From: Notolepis coatsorum
Lineage: Eukaryota > Chordata > Actinopteri > Aulopiformes > Paralepididae
NCBI GenBank assembly: GCA_963971535.1
Contig: OZ020591.1
Location: 18,028,823 to 18,092,822 of the forward strand
DNA: 64,000 nt
Direction: 5' to 3'
The notes under the pieces were generated by a model. It was not told the DNA's origin and did no database searches. It was given only the letters and a program-made list of their open reading frames with translations. Each line of letters begins with the position of its first letter. Positions within the stretch are counted from its first letter, which is position 1. Shown here one piece after another: positions 1 through 11,465 of this stretch. The position numbers and the translations under genes were made by a program.

Positions 1-25
1 CCACAAAGACGACTTCAAACTGGAA

Positions 26-1247
26 ATGGTAAGAACAGATGAGGTACTCAAAAAACTGAGCGCCCTCCAACCGAACAAGGCCACTGGTCATGACAACATC
101 CCCTCCAAATACCTCAGAGACTCAGCAGCCGCCATCATCCCAGTCATCACACACATAATAAACCTCTCCATAAAACAGGGACACGTCCCCAAGGACTTCA
201 AAATTGCGAGAGTAACACCCTGCACAAAAAGGGCAGCAAATTAGACCCAGGCAACTACCGCCCTGTTTCTATCCTTACCTCCATCTCGAAAGTCATGGAA
301 AAAATAGTATACGAACAGGTCGAAAAGTACCTCGCGGAAAAAAATCTAATCTACGAATTCCAATCTGGCTTCAGAACATCCCACTCCACTGACACATGCC
401 TTCTCTATTTGAACGACCACATCAAACAAGAGGTGGACGTGGGCAGATACTGCGGCATGGTCATGCTGGACCTACAAAAGGCCTTCGACACTGTCAATCA
501 CACCATTCTGATTGACAAGCTAAAAGCAATTGGTTTTGATAGTCTATCAGTGAGCTGGATACAATCCTACCTGGAGGGGAGAGAACAGATGGTGGAGGTA
601 AACGGTACCCTATCCCCCCCCCCCTCACAGTGAACTGTGGTGTTCCACAAGGAAGCATACTAGGACCGCTACTGTTCCTAATTTATGCAAATTACATGTC
701 GTCAGCCCTGCTTGTCTCTGACAAGAACAAGTTACAGGTTGAAAAAACCCTCAGCTCGGAACTAGGCAAAATCTGCATATGGCTCGCCGATAACAAACTA
801 TCATTACACATGGGCAAAACGGAGTCCATTCTCTTCGGTTCAAATAACAAACTCAGCAAGACCGACAGCTTCTCAGTTACAGTGGGTGACAATATTGTCA
901 CAAAGAAAGATGAAATTACCTACCTGGGTTTCCTAGAGGCTAATCTTTCCTGTGACAAAATGGCATCCAATGTAATAAAAAAAGTCAACCAACAAACTCG
1001 ATTCTTGTACTGGATCTCCTCTCTGGTAAACAAGAATACACTGAAGACTCTGGCAGGAGCACTCATTCAACGGTACTACGACTATGCTTGCACCTCATGG
1101 TACCAAAGCACCTCGAAGGCGCTAAAAACAAAATTACAAACATCTCAAAACAAACTGATCAGACTACTGCTTGGCCTGACTCCTAGAACCCACCTCACCC
1201 CTCACATCAATGTGGAACGCCCTACCCAAAGCTGTAAAGGAATGTGA
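26..1247 (+). pseudogene. Broken LINE reverse transcriptase
   Basis: This is the coding remnant of the LINE above. The first piece (26-244) has the RT finger motif around NKATGHDNIP. The second (295-633) contains FQSGFRTSHSTDTCLL and the AFDTVNH aspartate motif. The third (630-1247) runs from GVPQGS through the thumb (WLADNKLSLHMGKTESILFG) to a C-terminal RFLYWISSLVNKNT region. Two frame changes and the loss of the FADD metal-binding motif make an active enzyme impossible. Repeated copies in this window share the C-terminal part. Confidence 0.85.
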
Positions 1248-1580
1248 ATCACTACCCACTTTCAAAAACACTCTCAAAAGAACACTTACGGGGGACTGCA
1301 ATTCGAAACTGGCCCCTGCAAATGTCCTAACCCAAACCCCTCCAATGTACAGTAGATTACCAAGTATGGCTTTGTCAATATTCCAATGTACAGTGTCCCC
1401 TTCCCACCCCCTACCCAACCACCCACCCACCCAACCACCTCCAATGTACAGTTCCCCCCCCACCCACCCCACCTACCCAACCTCCTCCAATTTCTATGTC
1501 AAATATACTCTCTTTTCTGGAGTCTTTTTGTATCACAAACAGTACTGTATTTGCAAATCTGGTATGTCATAAATGTATAG

Positions 1581-2885
1581 TGTTACGAAGGATCAGATTA
1601 AACCGAATATATATATTTATTGATTGATATATATTGCATAATATTTGTATATCGTTTGATATCCCTTGTATATTCCTTGTACATATACACGGAATATCCC
1701 TTTAGCCTAGTACAGACCATAATATTTCATTCTCCTATTGGACAGCGGTCCACAGGCGCCATAGCCATACCTCCAAGGTCTGGTTCAAAGTCACCGCCGG
1801 GGACTTGCCTGGACATGAACGGTTCTGCGCAAGGATATGAGACAGGAATAAAGCTGGTACTAGTTTGTTCACCTAAACGTATAAATACGGCGCAGGTGAA
1901 TACAGAAGTAGAGTTACCCAATAAGTTGAAGCCTCACCCACGATACAACGTGTGGTGAAGTATGGCCTGTTTGGCCCCAAATAGAGCATTGAGACCGCGT
2001 GCGAATTAATAACTGAAGTGTCATAGTTTAACGCTGTACCGTCGAGTTCGACCGATTCTATTAAGTCAGTAATAGTCTATTTGTGTATAGTGTATCGTGC
2101 GGCTAAAGTTCTGCAGTGACCAGCATCACCAACGTTTCCTCGTACCAGCTAGAGTGCTTATCCAGGCTGGGCTGCTTACCATGGCGCTTTCACCCGAGGG
2201 GCCCTAGACGAGGACCGTGTGGATTATGTACACTGGATAACCTACCGACGACTGCATAGCCCTTTTCGGCTGGATTATATTTGCTTTTGGTCCTGTAATT
2301 GATGGAGCGGAGAATCGCAGACACCCACAATTGTGTGGGATTTACCCTGTGAGGAGCCACGTCGAGTCTGCCTCTCAGAAGCCTGAGGCCAGCTAGCTTT
2401 CTTCCATGCTGAGCTGCATGCTACGGAGAACAGCTGTATTCGTCTGCGGATCAAGATCTTATTGCACCGTCTCCTGTACTTGGAGTCTCCTTATCATCGT
2501 TGACCCAGACTCTACTACCGACAAACCGGGGGGACCCTACCAGTATCTCCCGCTATATTACTAGTGTACCATACATATAATTCCTAAGATTCAGGTTGTA
2601 TTATTATCTCCTGCGTAATATGAGAATGGACATACGTTATTGATTTGCCTACGCACATTCCTTTGCCTTATAAGCACATCCAAAGTAAAGTAAAGTATAT
2701 TATGTACTATCATTACTGCTAATAAATACTTAAATCCAGTTTTGTGTGGAACCGAGTCATTGTGGGAAGTGTTCATCATTAGATACCTGTGTACTGTATG
2801 GCCAGTAGGAATGTACATAAGACGGTAGTGGTTTAATGATACCATACTTATCAATACAGTCAGGGAATTGTACCCCTCAGTTACA
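1581..2885 (-). mobile_element. Solo LTR, copy 1 (reverse orientation)
   Basis: A 1305-bp block starts TGTTACGAAGG and ends CCCCTCAGTTACA, and is flanked by the 5-bp direct repeat tatag (1576-1580 and 2886-2890). Removing it restores the LINE 3' UTR exactly as seen at 32.97 kb. TG...CA termini and a 5-bp duplication are the hallmark of LTR integration. No internal retroviral genes remain, so this is a solo LTR. It is the near reverse complement of copy 2. It contains no convincing ORF. Confidence 0.85.
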
Positions 2886-2890
2886 TATAG

Positions 2891-3036
2891 ATGTAGCAGT
2901 ACTGTCTATCTGTATGTCGTGTGTGTCATATATGTTATGATGAATTGAAAATGGGGGACCCTGATGTAAACAAGACGAAAGTCTTTCTCTGGTCTGCATT
3001 CCCTTAACAATTGTATGTATTGAGCTGTACTGTACT
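2891..3036 (+). mobile_element. LINE 3' UTR segment between two solo LTRs
   Basis: This 146-bp piece matches the LINE tail seen repeatedly elsewhere (for example 32.98-33.12 kb). It belongs to the LINE that begins at position 1 and separates the two oppositely oriented LTRs, forming the loop of a large inverted repeat. Confidence 0.85.
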
Positions 3037-3041
3037 GTACC

Positions 3042-4343
3042 TGTAACTGAGGGGTACAATTCCCTGACTGTATTGATAAGTATGGTATCATTAAACCACT
3101 ACCGCTTTATGTACTTTAATTACTGGCCATACAGTACATGATATATAAATATGATGAACACTTCCCACATTGAATCGGTTCCACACAAAGGTATAATCAA
3201 GTATTTATTGCAGCAAAAGGTACATAATATACTTCTCTATTATACTTTGGATGCGCTTATAAGGCAAAGGAATATGCGTAGGCAAATCAATAATGAATGT
3301 CCATTCTCTGGTTACGCAGGAGGTAATTATACAACCTGAATCTTAGGGAATTATATCTATGGTACACTAGTAATATATAGCGGGAGATACTGGAAGGGTC
3401 CCCCCGGTTGTAAGCCAGCAGGGGTAGAGGATCTGTCGGTAGTAGAGAGTCTGGTCAACGATGACTAAGGAGACTCCAAGTACAGGAGACGGTGCAATAG
3501 TCTCTTGATCCACAGACGAATACAGCTGTTCTCCGTAGACTGTAGCTCCACAGTGAAGAAAGCTAGCCGGCCTCAGGCTCTCTGAGGCGCCGACTCGACC
3601 TGGCTCCTCACAGGGTAAATCCCACACGTGTAGGCGTCGGCGATTCTCCGCTCCATAAATCACAGGACCAAAACAAATATAATCCAGTGTACATGTCCAC
3701 ACGGTTCTCGTCTAGGTCTCCTCGGGTGAAAGCGCCATGAAAGCAGCCCAGTCTGGATAAGCACTCTAGCTGGTACGAGGAAGCGTTGGTGATGCTGGTC
3801 ACTGTAGAACTTTAGCCGCACGATACACTATACACAAATAGACTATTACTGACTTAATAGAAATATGTCGCACTCGACGGTATAGCGCCAAACTCTGACA
3901 ATTCAGTTATTAATTCGCACGCGGTCTCAATGCTCTATTTGGGGCCAAACAGGCCATACTTCACCGCACGGAGTATCGTGGGTGAGGCTTCAACTTATTG
4001 GGTAACTCGAACTGAACTAAGTGCTTCTGTATTCACCTGCGCCATATTTATATGCACGGCGAACAATCTAGTGCCAATCTCATTTCTGTCTCGTATCCCT
4101 GGGCAAGGCCGGGCATGTTGAGACAAGCCTTGACGGTAGCTTTGAACTCGACTCTGGGGGTAAGACCCTGGCGCCTGTGGACCGCTGTCCAATAGGAGAA
4201 TGAAATATTATGGTCTGTACTAGGCTAAAGGGACATTCCGTGTATATGTACAAGGAATATACAAGGGATATCAAACGATATACAAATACTATGCAATATA
4301 TATCAATCAATAAATATATATATTCGGTTTAATCTGATCCTTT
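3042..4343 (+). mobile_element. Solo LTR, copy 2 (forward orientation)
   Basis: A 1302-bp block starts TGTAACTGAGGGG and ends at TCTGATCCTTT. It is flanked by gtacc (3037-3041 and 4344-4348), and the interrupted LINE tail continues directly after it with cattctgca. The last ~7 bp expected from copies 1 and 3 (ending in ACA) are missing, so the right terminus looks trimmed. It is otherwise collinear with copies 1 and 3. Confidence 0.8.
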
Positions 4344-4529
4344 GTACCCATTCTGCAATATGTTAATAAAGTTTTCAATCAATCAATCAATACATTGCAA
4401 GACAATGAACTGACCATAAACAGGAACGTCTACCGGCTAACGTTATATATCCTGTATATCTTTTATATCTTGTCTCAAATTCCAATCACTTTTCCCACCT
4501 GTAAAATAAAATATGTTTAGTGCTTACGT

Positions 4530-5200
4530 CAGCATGTCTGTAAGAGTAAGCAGTCCCTGTCCCCTCCTCTACATCTCTCTCTGTAAGAGTAAGCAGTCCC
4601 TGTCCCCTCCTCTACGTCTCTCTCTGTAAGAGTAAGCAGTCCCTGTCCCCTCCTTTACGTCTCTGTAAGAGTAAGCAGTCCCTGTCCCCTCCTTTACGTC
4701 TCGCTCTGTAAGAGTAAGCAGTCCCTGTCCCCTCCTTTACGTCTCTCTCTGTAAGAGTAAGCAGTCCCTGTCCCCTCCTTTACGTCTCTCTGTAAGAGTA
4801 AGCAGCCCCTGTCCCCTCCTTTACGTCTCTCTCTGTAAGAGTAAGCAGTCCCTGTCCCGTCCTTTACGTCTCTCTCTGTAAGAGTAAGCAGTCCCTGTCC
4901 CCTCCTTTACGTCTCTCTCTGTAAGCAGTCCCTGTCCCCTCCTTTACGTCTCTCTCTCTGTAAGAGTAAGCAATCCCTGTCCCCTCCTATATGTCTCTCT
5001 GTAAGAGTAAGCGGTCCCTGTCCCCTCCTTTACATCTCTCTCTGTAAGCAGTCCCTGTCCCCTCCTTTACATCTCTCTCTGTAAGAGTAAGCAGTCCCTG
5101 TCCCCTCCGTTACATCTCTCTCTGTAAGAGTAAGCAGTCCCTGTCCCCTCCTTTACATCTCTCTCTGTAAGAGTAAGCAGTCCCTGTTCCCTCTTTTCAA
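4530..5200. repeat. 41-42-bp minisatellite (about 16 copies)
   Basis: The unit reads approximately ctctgtaagagtaagcag followed by tccctgtcccctcctttacgt. Copies vary mainly in the CT-rich linker, and some lack the gagtaagc segment. On the minus strand the unit translates as RG-DRDCLLLQRE. This is the same peptide that ends the adjacent Penelope-like GIY-YIG fragment, so the array appears to have grown out of that coding sequence. Confidence 0.9.
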
Positions 5201-5390
5201 GCGATTCACTACCTCAATGCTCTGGAACCTCAGCCTACAAACCTCATGGCCTGCAGCAGTGAGATGCTTGGCTACAGGAGACTTTTCATCCTGATTTCCA
5301 ATGTTGCTCTTATGTTCAGAGACTTGGGTCCTCAATTCTCTTGATTTGACCAACAAAGCAGAATCCACATGAGTACTAAGTGGTGGATTA
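5153..5390 (-). pseudogene. Penelope-like element GIY-YIG endonuclease fragment
   Basis: A 71-aa minus-strand ORF (5368-5153) reads through SELRTQVSEHKSNIGN, KSPVAKHLTAAGHEV and LKRGNRDCLLLQREM. This order (a Lys/His-rich segment, SPVAKH, GH, then a terminal QRE) is characteristic of the GIY-YIG nuclease domain carried by Penelope-like retroelements of fish and amphibians. Only the domain's C-terminal half remains and no RT is visible. It fuses without a break into the 41-bp minisatellite on its left. Confidence 0.65.
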
Positions 5391-5438
5391 GGAGTAGTCT
5401 CCTTACCTCGAAATCCTCCCTTGCCTTTTCTTAGCTAC

Positions 5439-5624
5439 ATGTACAGTATTGGAGGTGTACATGTAGTTGTGTGTACATGTACAATAATGGAGCTGTACAT
5501 GTAGTTGTGTACATGTAGAATAATGGAGGTGTACATGTAGTTGTGTGTACATGTACCGTATTGGAGGTGTACATGTAGTTGTGTGTACATACAGTATTGG
5601 AGGTGTACATGTAGTTGTGTGTAC
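5439..5624. repeat. 34-38-bp minisatellite, left part
   Basis: The unit is roughly gtgtacatgtagttgtgtgt followed by acatgtaccgtattggag. The array is interrupted after gtgtgtac at 5624 by a hAT element and continues at 8069. The unit is rich in the palindrome gtacatgtac. Confidence 0.9.
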
Positions 5625-8068
5625 TAAGGCTGAGCCCGAACCCTGTTTTTAGGGTTCGAACGTTCGCCAGGGTTTATCGAATGAACGTTCGAACGTTCGT
5701 TTTTTGAAATTTTTTTAATAAAATCTTTTTTTTTTTACTTTTTTTTTTTATAATTTTTTTTTTTTTTTATTATAGATCCTACGGAGGGCGGCATTGCATA
5801 ATCTATTGGTGAAAAAACATGTTGTTTACAGTGGTGGCTGTTCATGTAAACATGTAATTAAACAAAGCACTCAGAAGAAAATAAACAAGCTACTGAGTAC
5901 TGCATAAAGTTCCTACTTATGATAAACAATAGCCCTTGCACACCGCAGTCACGTAAGGGGCTAGATAAACAAATGCATTCGTTTTGTGGCATTTTAACGT
6001 TATATAGTTAGTGTAACTGAGGGGTACAATTCCCTGACTGTATTGTTAGATATGGTATTTAATACCACTACCTCTTGTACTTTAACTTCTGGCCATCCAG
6101 TACATGATATAAGTATGATGAACACTTTCCCACCTGATGAAACGAATCCACACAAATGTACAAATCGAAGGTTTAATATAGCAAAAGGTATATACAACGT
6201 TCACTTGTTTACACTTATGATTTGAAATATGCACTTTTATGGCAAATGAGTATTCGTAGGTAAATCAACATTGAATGTCCAATCTCTGGTTACGCAGGGA
6301 GTAAGTATACAACCTGGAATATTTAGGAAACGATAGCGATGGTACTTAAATGATTATAGCTGGATACACTAAAGGGGGGGGGGGTGTCCCGCTGGTTGTA
6401 AGACAGTAGGAGGGGGGGGTTAGAGAAGCCGCTGGCGGTATCCCATCTGGCCGACGGTTTCTTGGGAGAATTCAAAGTCTTGAACACGGTGCCCACAGAA
6501 CCTCGGTCCGCAGACGAATACAGCTGGACCCTCTGTGGATGGTAGCTGCCGGTCCACAACGGAGAGACGTGAGGCGACCTCACTGGTGTAGAGCGCCGTC
6601 TCACCTGGAGTCCTCTCCGGGGGGTAGTTCCAACACTCCGCAGTGTTGGCCTTTATCCATGGAATAATCAAAGCACCCAAAGCATAATCCAAGCCGTGGA
6701 AGGCTTGCCGTCGTCCGGGTAGAGTAATCCAATATACAGGTCCAGTCGCCCTGGCCCGGAGCTCCTCGGATGCAAGCACCACTAGGGGTCTGCCCAGCCT
6801 GGTTAAGCGTCCAGATAACGTCAGGAACGATGGGGGTACTGATAACTTTAGAACTCTAACCGAACGATGCACCATACATAAATAGACTATTATTAGCTTA
6901 ATAGAATACGTCCAACTCGACGGTATAGTGCCAAACTATGACTATTCAACTATTAATCTACACGATATCTCAATGCCTATTCTGGGGCCAAGTAGGCCTT
7001 ACTACACCACACGTGCGTCGTGGGGAGGCTTCGCGTCTGTCACTCTGTTGGAGGGTAAAGAACTGGACTAAAAGAAAGCTCTACTTTACTTGCACCATAT
7101 ATATATGCGCTATGAACAAATAGTACCATTCGTATTTCGCCCGACATATTCCTGCGCGGAACCGGGGCTTGCCACGACATGTTGGGCGGCACGATTGAAC
7201 TTGGACCTAGGGGTATGGCAACCTGGCGCCAGGTTCTCGTCCAATGGTAGAATGAAACTATTATGGGCTGTTTAGTAGACTAAAGGGATATTCAGTGCAT
7301 ATTGTACAAGGAATATACAGGGGATATCAAACGATATACAAATACAATTAAATATATATATATAAATAAATATATATATTCGGTTTAATCTGATCCTTCA
7401 CAACAGTTAGTGTAGTGTTACACGTTCAATAACAGGTATTCACTCTTGGTCGACGGGAAGGAGAGAGGCGCGCGCCTCGGCTCCTTCCACCGTCTACCTC
7501 TGAACGGGGGACGGCAGAGAGACAGAGAGACACCGGCGCGGGGGTCCCGCCGGGCTCCCAACACGCCTGCCGCCTCGGCCAGAGTTGTTTCCAACGCAAC
7601 CACCTCCCGCCATGAAGCTCGCGCTCCGTGGCCGAAAAAGGCTGGTTCACCTATGGAAAGTTGTTACGACTTTTACTTCCTCGGCGGGGAGCTAACGCTA
7701 CGTTAATGCTTCTCTCAAGCAGATCAATGGCGGCATTGCCGGAAGTAAAAATAATAATAAACGCTTGCCGATTGGTGGTAACAGCAGAGGCGGGTGCAAG
7801 CGGTGTGACGTAATTGGCAGAATCGCCTGTCATTCAATCAAAATTGTTCTATTGCATTGGTTGAGACTAGAGCTCTGGTTGAGTATCCAGCAACAGCCCG
7901 GCAGAGACCATACTGGTTGAGCCGAGTGACTCGGGGGACGCGCCGCTTCACATCGCCTCACCGTCGTTGCGCCTGCTTTATTTTTTTTCACCGAACGTTC
8001 GAACCCATTAATTAAAGTCCGAATGTCAGCTTAACGAACGAACGTTCGAACGTTCGGGCTCAGCCTTA
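5625..8068. mobile_element. Non-autonomous hAT-type element inserted in a minisatellite
   Basis: The terminal inverted repeats are TAAGGCTGAGCCCGAA (left) and TTCGGGCTCAGCCTTA (right). They are flanked by the 8-bp duplication gtgtgtac (5617-5624 and 8069-8076). An 8-bp duplication points to the hAT superfamily. Subterminal regions repeat gaacgttcgaacgttcg in both arms. Without the nested LTR (6012-7405) the element is about 1045 bp and has no transposase ORF. It splits the surrounding minisatellite cleanly. Confidence 0.85.
6012..7405 (+). mobile_element. Solo LTR, copy 3
   Basis: A 1394-bp block starts TGTAACTGAGGGGTAC and ends TCCTTCACAACA, flanked by the 5-bp duplication gttag (6007-6011 and 7406-7410). 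It belongs to the same family as the LTRs at 1581 and 3042 and is collinear with copy 2 but more diverged. It lies inside the hAT element at 5625-8068, so it is younger than that element. Confidence 0.88.
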
Positions 8069-8391
8069 GTGTGTACATGTACCGTATTGGAGGTGTACAT
8101 GTAGTTGTGTGTACATGTACAATAATGGAGGTGTACATGTAGTTGTGTGTACATACAGTATTGGAGGTGTACATGTAGTTGTGTGTACATGTACCGTATT
8201 GGAGGTGTACATGTAGTTGTGTGTACATGTAGAATAATGGAGGTGTACATGTAGTTGTGTGTACATACAGTATTGGAGGTGTACATGTAGTTGTGTGTAC
8301 ATGTACAATAATGGAGGTGTACATGTAGTTGTGTGTACATACAGTATTGGAGGTGTACATGTAGTTGTGTGTACATGTACATTAGAGGTGT
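8069..8391. repeat. 34-38-bp minisatellite, right part
   Basis: This continues the gtacatgtagttgtgtgtac array from 5624 after the hAT insertion, with about 8-9 copies. The cysteine/threonine/histidine-rich open frames on its minus strand are products of the repeat and not genes. Confidence 0.9.
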
Positions 8392-9289
8392 ACAGTGTAC
8401 ACTTGTTATTTTATTGCCTTATATAATAAAAACTCGAAACCTTTGTCCAACATCTCATCAAGCAGAATCAGCAGGAACATTGACCTTCCTCCTCTCCACC
8501 ATGCACTGCTGGGATGTTAGTGGAGGAGGATGCTTTATGACAACGTGGTAATGGATCAGACCACCTGTAGTCGATACTGATCACATGTAGCTAGTAGGGG
8601 TGTGACGATACATCGATCCAGATCGATATATATAGATCTATTATCAATAATCAAATAGGATCGATGCAACGTAAAAAGATCGATTCATATTGCGATACTC
8701 TTGTTTTGAAAATCCTGCGAGTCATATCTGCCGGCGCCCAGTATTGTGAAACTCCGTGTAGCTCTACAGAGCGTCTATTTTGCGACCCGATATAATAAGT
8801 CTGTGCAGTTTTTTCCCCGCAATGGGTCAAATGCAACATGCTTTGCATCGTCGCCATTCCTTTATGCCCACGTCGCGTGGGCAAACCTAAATTTAACGTT
8901 ACGTTGGCTGCTTAAGCTAACTAAGCTGACAGGAGAGATGAGAGGGGACTTGGGAAGGAGGAGGGGCGGGGCATTCTACCTTTCTGTGGGGGGAGGGGCA
9001 TTCCGTGTGTGTGTGTGTTACTGAGGATGGACAGATAATGTTGATATTTAAACATGAATACATAATAAATGTATTCATGATCGGGGGAGGAAATTAGGCC
9101 ACTTTACTCGCCAAATGCGAGTATTTTTTACGTTTGGCGAGTGATTCATGAAGACCACTCGCCAGTCTGGCGAGTATACAGTACAAGACAAAAAAAACAT
9201 TCTGCAATCACTGCACTGGCAAACGGTGCGCGTCTTCTGAGTGCTCGCTTTAGTTGACAGTGCCACGAGAGCACTGCACAAGACCCACA

Positions 9290-9437
9290 GACATATAATG
9301 TTTAATAAAAGTTCCTGCAGTACTGGCCAACCCGCAGTGGACATATATAATGTTTAATAAAAGTTTGGGCAGTACTGGCCAACCCGCGGACATATAGAAT
9401 GTTTAATAAAAGTCCCGCGGTACTGGCCATCAGTCAA
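9290..9437. repeat. ~50-bp tandem repeat, three copies
   Basis: Three successive units share acatataatgtttaataaaa and gcagtactggccaacccg. The third is diverged and ends in gtactggccatcag. Confidence 0.7.
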
Positions 9438-9720
9438 GGGAGCACTCTCAAACAGATAACGTTAAACACAGCAGAAGATGGAAAACAGACAGACTGACCA
9501 ACGGGGAACTGCATCCAACCCTAGTACAACCCTTGAGTATAAGTTACTAAGGACACATTTAAATCACAGAGGTGTAATGTTAGTCTATTGGAACTGTATA
9601 CAGTGGTTAGCTTCTAGTTAGCATTTTAGCTATAGCTGCTTGCTAGCTAACGTTAGCCCCGTGTGCGCGTGTGTGTGTGCTCAAAGCAGCCAGCCCCATG
9701 TTAGCTAGGTGTATCTGTTA

Positions 9721-10998
9721 CAGGGTTCGAAATTAACGGGGGCTTGGGGCATAATGCCCTTGAAAATGGACAAAATGCCCTCGAAAATCAGTTAAGGAGG
9801 GCACTTAATGCCCCCGACAGTTTACTAATTATATATATATATTTATCCGGTAATGGAGCGTCTGTGGGAGTACGGTTCAGATGACGCGCAAATAAAAAAA
9901 AATTATTTGGCGGAGCCGGTGTTCTGCACTGGCTGCAGGCAGCCAGCTGCCAGGTGCTAGTCAGTTTGTGTAAAAATGGCACGCACAACAATATAAATCA
10001 ATCTTCATTACGACTTTAAAAACATAGCCATTAACATTACATATGCCTACACACATCTTGCCATAGCGTTAGGAGTTTGTAAACACAACGCACGTTTTAA
10101 CTATGGTAGCCCGACGCAGCCCGCAAGCTAATACTGTAGTCAATGAAATGTCACCGTAGCTACTAGCTACTGTAGCAGACGAGGAAATGGGAGTCTGAGA
10201 GGCGGGGTGTTTAAAGACAATGATAGGCGTTTATTCAACATCCAAGAAGGCTAACATACAACTGTGTTTTACTAACTCCAACCGGGACTATTGCCGCTTT
10301 TCCACTGCATGTTGATGTTAGAACGTCTCCTCCTAACGTTACCGGAGCTGATAACATTGTCTGAGCTGGTGGTCCGTGACGCTAAAATGTCCGTGGGGAC
10401 CCGGCGCCAACCCATAGATAGTTCCAACTCACCGAATTACGTAATCCACCACAGTTGCACTCAATATTTAAATAATGTTAGTCTAAATAAATGTAGACAG
10501 AAACATAATAATTTCAAGCAGAAAACGAATCTTTCCATTAAGAACTGACAATCAGGGAATTTAAACATGGTTGACATTGTTTTTGTGTGTTTATATTAAA
10601 GAAAGGAAAGTCTAGTGCTGGCTGAGAATATTGTTTGTTTGCACTAAGTTAATACTTTGACAAATGTAGCCTATATTTTTCAGTCAGTTCGGTCTTTGTG
10701 TGCCAAACATTATTTAAGGCTGTAAACACTGTAAACCTTTTATTTTATTTTTAATAAATGAGAAGCATGTTTAGATTTGAGTGTTACATTTTTTTTTAAT
10801 AAAAATTAACATATATCGAACTGAAAACCGTGACCCCAAAATCGTGATACGAACCAAACCGTCCCATTTTGTGAACCGTCCCACCCCTACCGCTTATCAT
10901 AAAAATGCAGTGCCCCCGAAATACAAAAAAAAGCCCCCGAAAATCAATTAAGGGGGGCAAAAAAAGCCCTTGAAAAAAAATGTTAATTTCTAACCCTG
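9721..10998. mobile_element. hAT-type element with CAGGGTT ends
   Basis: The ends are CAGGGTTCGAAATTAAC and GTTAATTTCTAACCCTG, flanked by the 8-bp duplication atctgtta (9713-9720 and 10999-11006). Both arms carry runs of gcccccgaaa / tgcccttgaaaa. The element is 1278 bp with no transposase ORF. A second set of ends (...aaccgtcccacccct near 10890) hints at another old insertion inside it. Confidence 0.88.
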
Positions 10999-11280
10999 AT
11001 CTGTTATGACTATAATGTTTCCAAAAAAGCACCGGACTACGACGTAAGGTTAGACATTTTATTTTATGCTCAAAAGCCCCTGGCTTGCACATCGCAGTCA
11101 CGAAAGGGGCTAGGTCAACCAGTGCACAACAGCACACCAACCCAACTGACGTTACCACAACACTTGACGGTACTTCACAGCACTGTCGTAAGACCACCGT
11201 GCTGTCTTAAAGGCACAGTGTGCCTACCCAGATGCATACACAACATTGATGCAGCTTGACAACCGAGGTTCAAAGTTAAC

Positions 11281-11465
11281 TTGATTGAAAACTTTATTAA
11301 CAGATTGCAGAATGGGTACAATACAGTACGGCTCAATACACACAATTGTTAAGGGGATGCAGACCAGAGAAAGACTTTCGTCTTGTTTACATCAGGGTCG
11401 CCCATTTTCAAATCATCATAACATATGACATACACAACATACAGATAGACAGTACTGCTACATCT
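11281..11465 (-). mobile_element. LINE 3' tail, reverse orientation
   Basis: This is the reverse complement of the L2-like LINE tail (atagatgtagcagtactg to ttaataaagttttcaatc). It is severely 5'-truncated and immediately precedes the Rex1-like LINE. Confidence 0.85.

Larger units (their letters stand above)
1..4392 (+). mobile_element. L2-like (CR1 superfamily) LINE, 3' part, interrupted by two solo LTRs
   Basis: Reverse-transcriptase remnants lie in three frames: 26-244, 295-633 and 630-1247. Visible RT motifs are LQKAFDTVNH (near 470) and GVPQGSILGPLLF (near 640). One frame break falls at a C run near 615. Compared with the copy at 47.6 kb, about 27 bp are missing near 710, and the catalytic FADD block is absent. 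About 250 bp are also missing near 1200 relative to the antisense copy at 20.0-21.1 kb. The 3' UTR continues to 1580, resumes at 2891-3036 and ends at 4349-4392 with an AATC-type tail. The 5' end lies outside the window. The element is dead. The clade call (L2-like) is from motif feel only. Confidence 0.85.

Noticed and set aside
1581-4343. Single foldback transposon with 1.3-kb inverted arms
   Set aside because: Each arm has its own 5-bp duplication and TG-type terminus, the middle is unduplicated LINE UTR, and a third copy occurs singly at 6012-7405.
4530-5200. CRISPR-like array of regular repeats
   Set aside because: Units are contiguous with no unique spacers, and the genome is eukaryotic.
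8026-8382. Cys/His/Thr-rich minus-strand ORFs
   Set aside because: They are translations of the 34-38-bp minisatellite.
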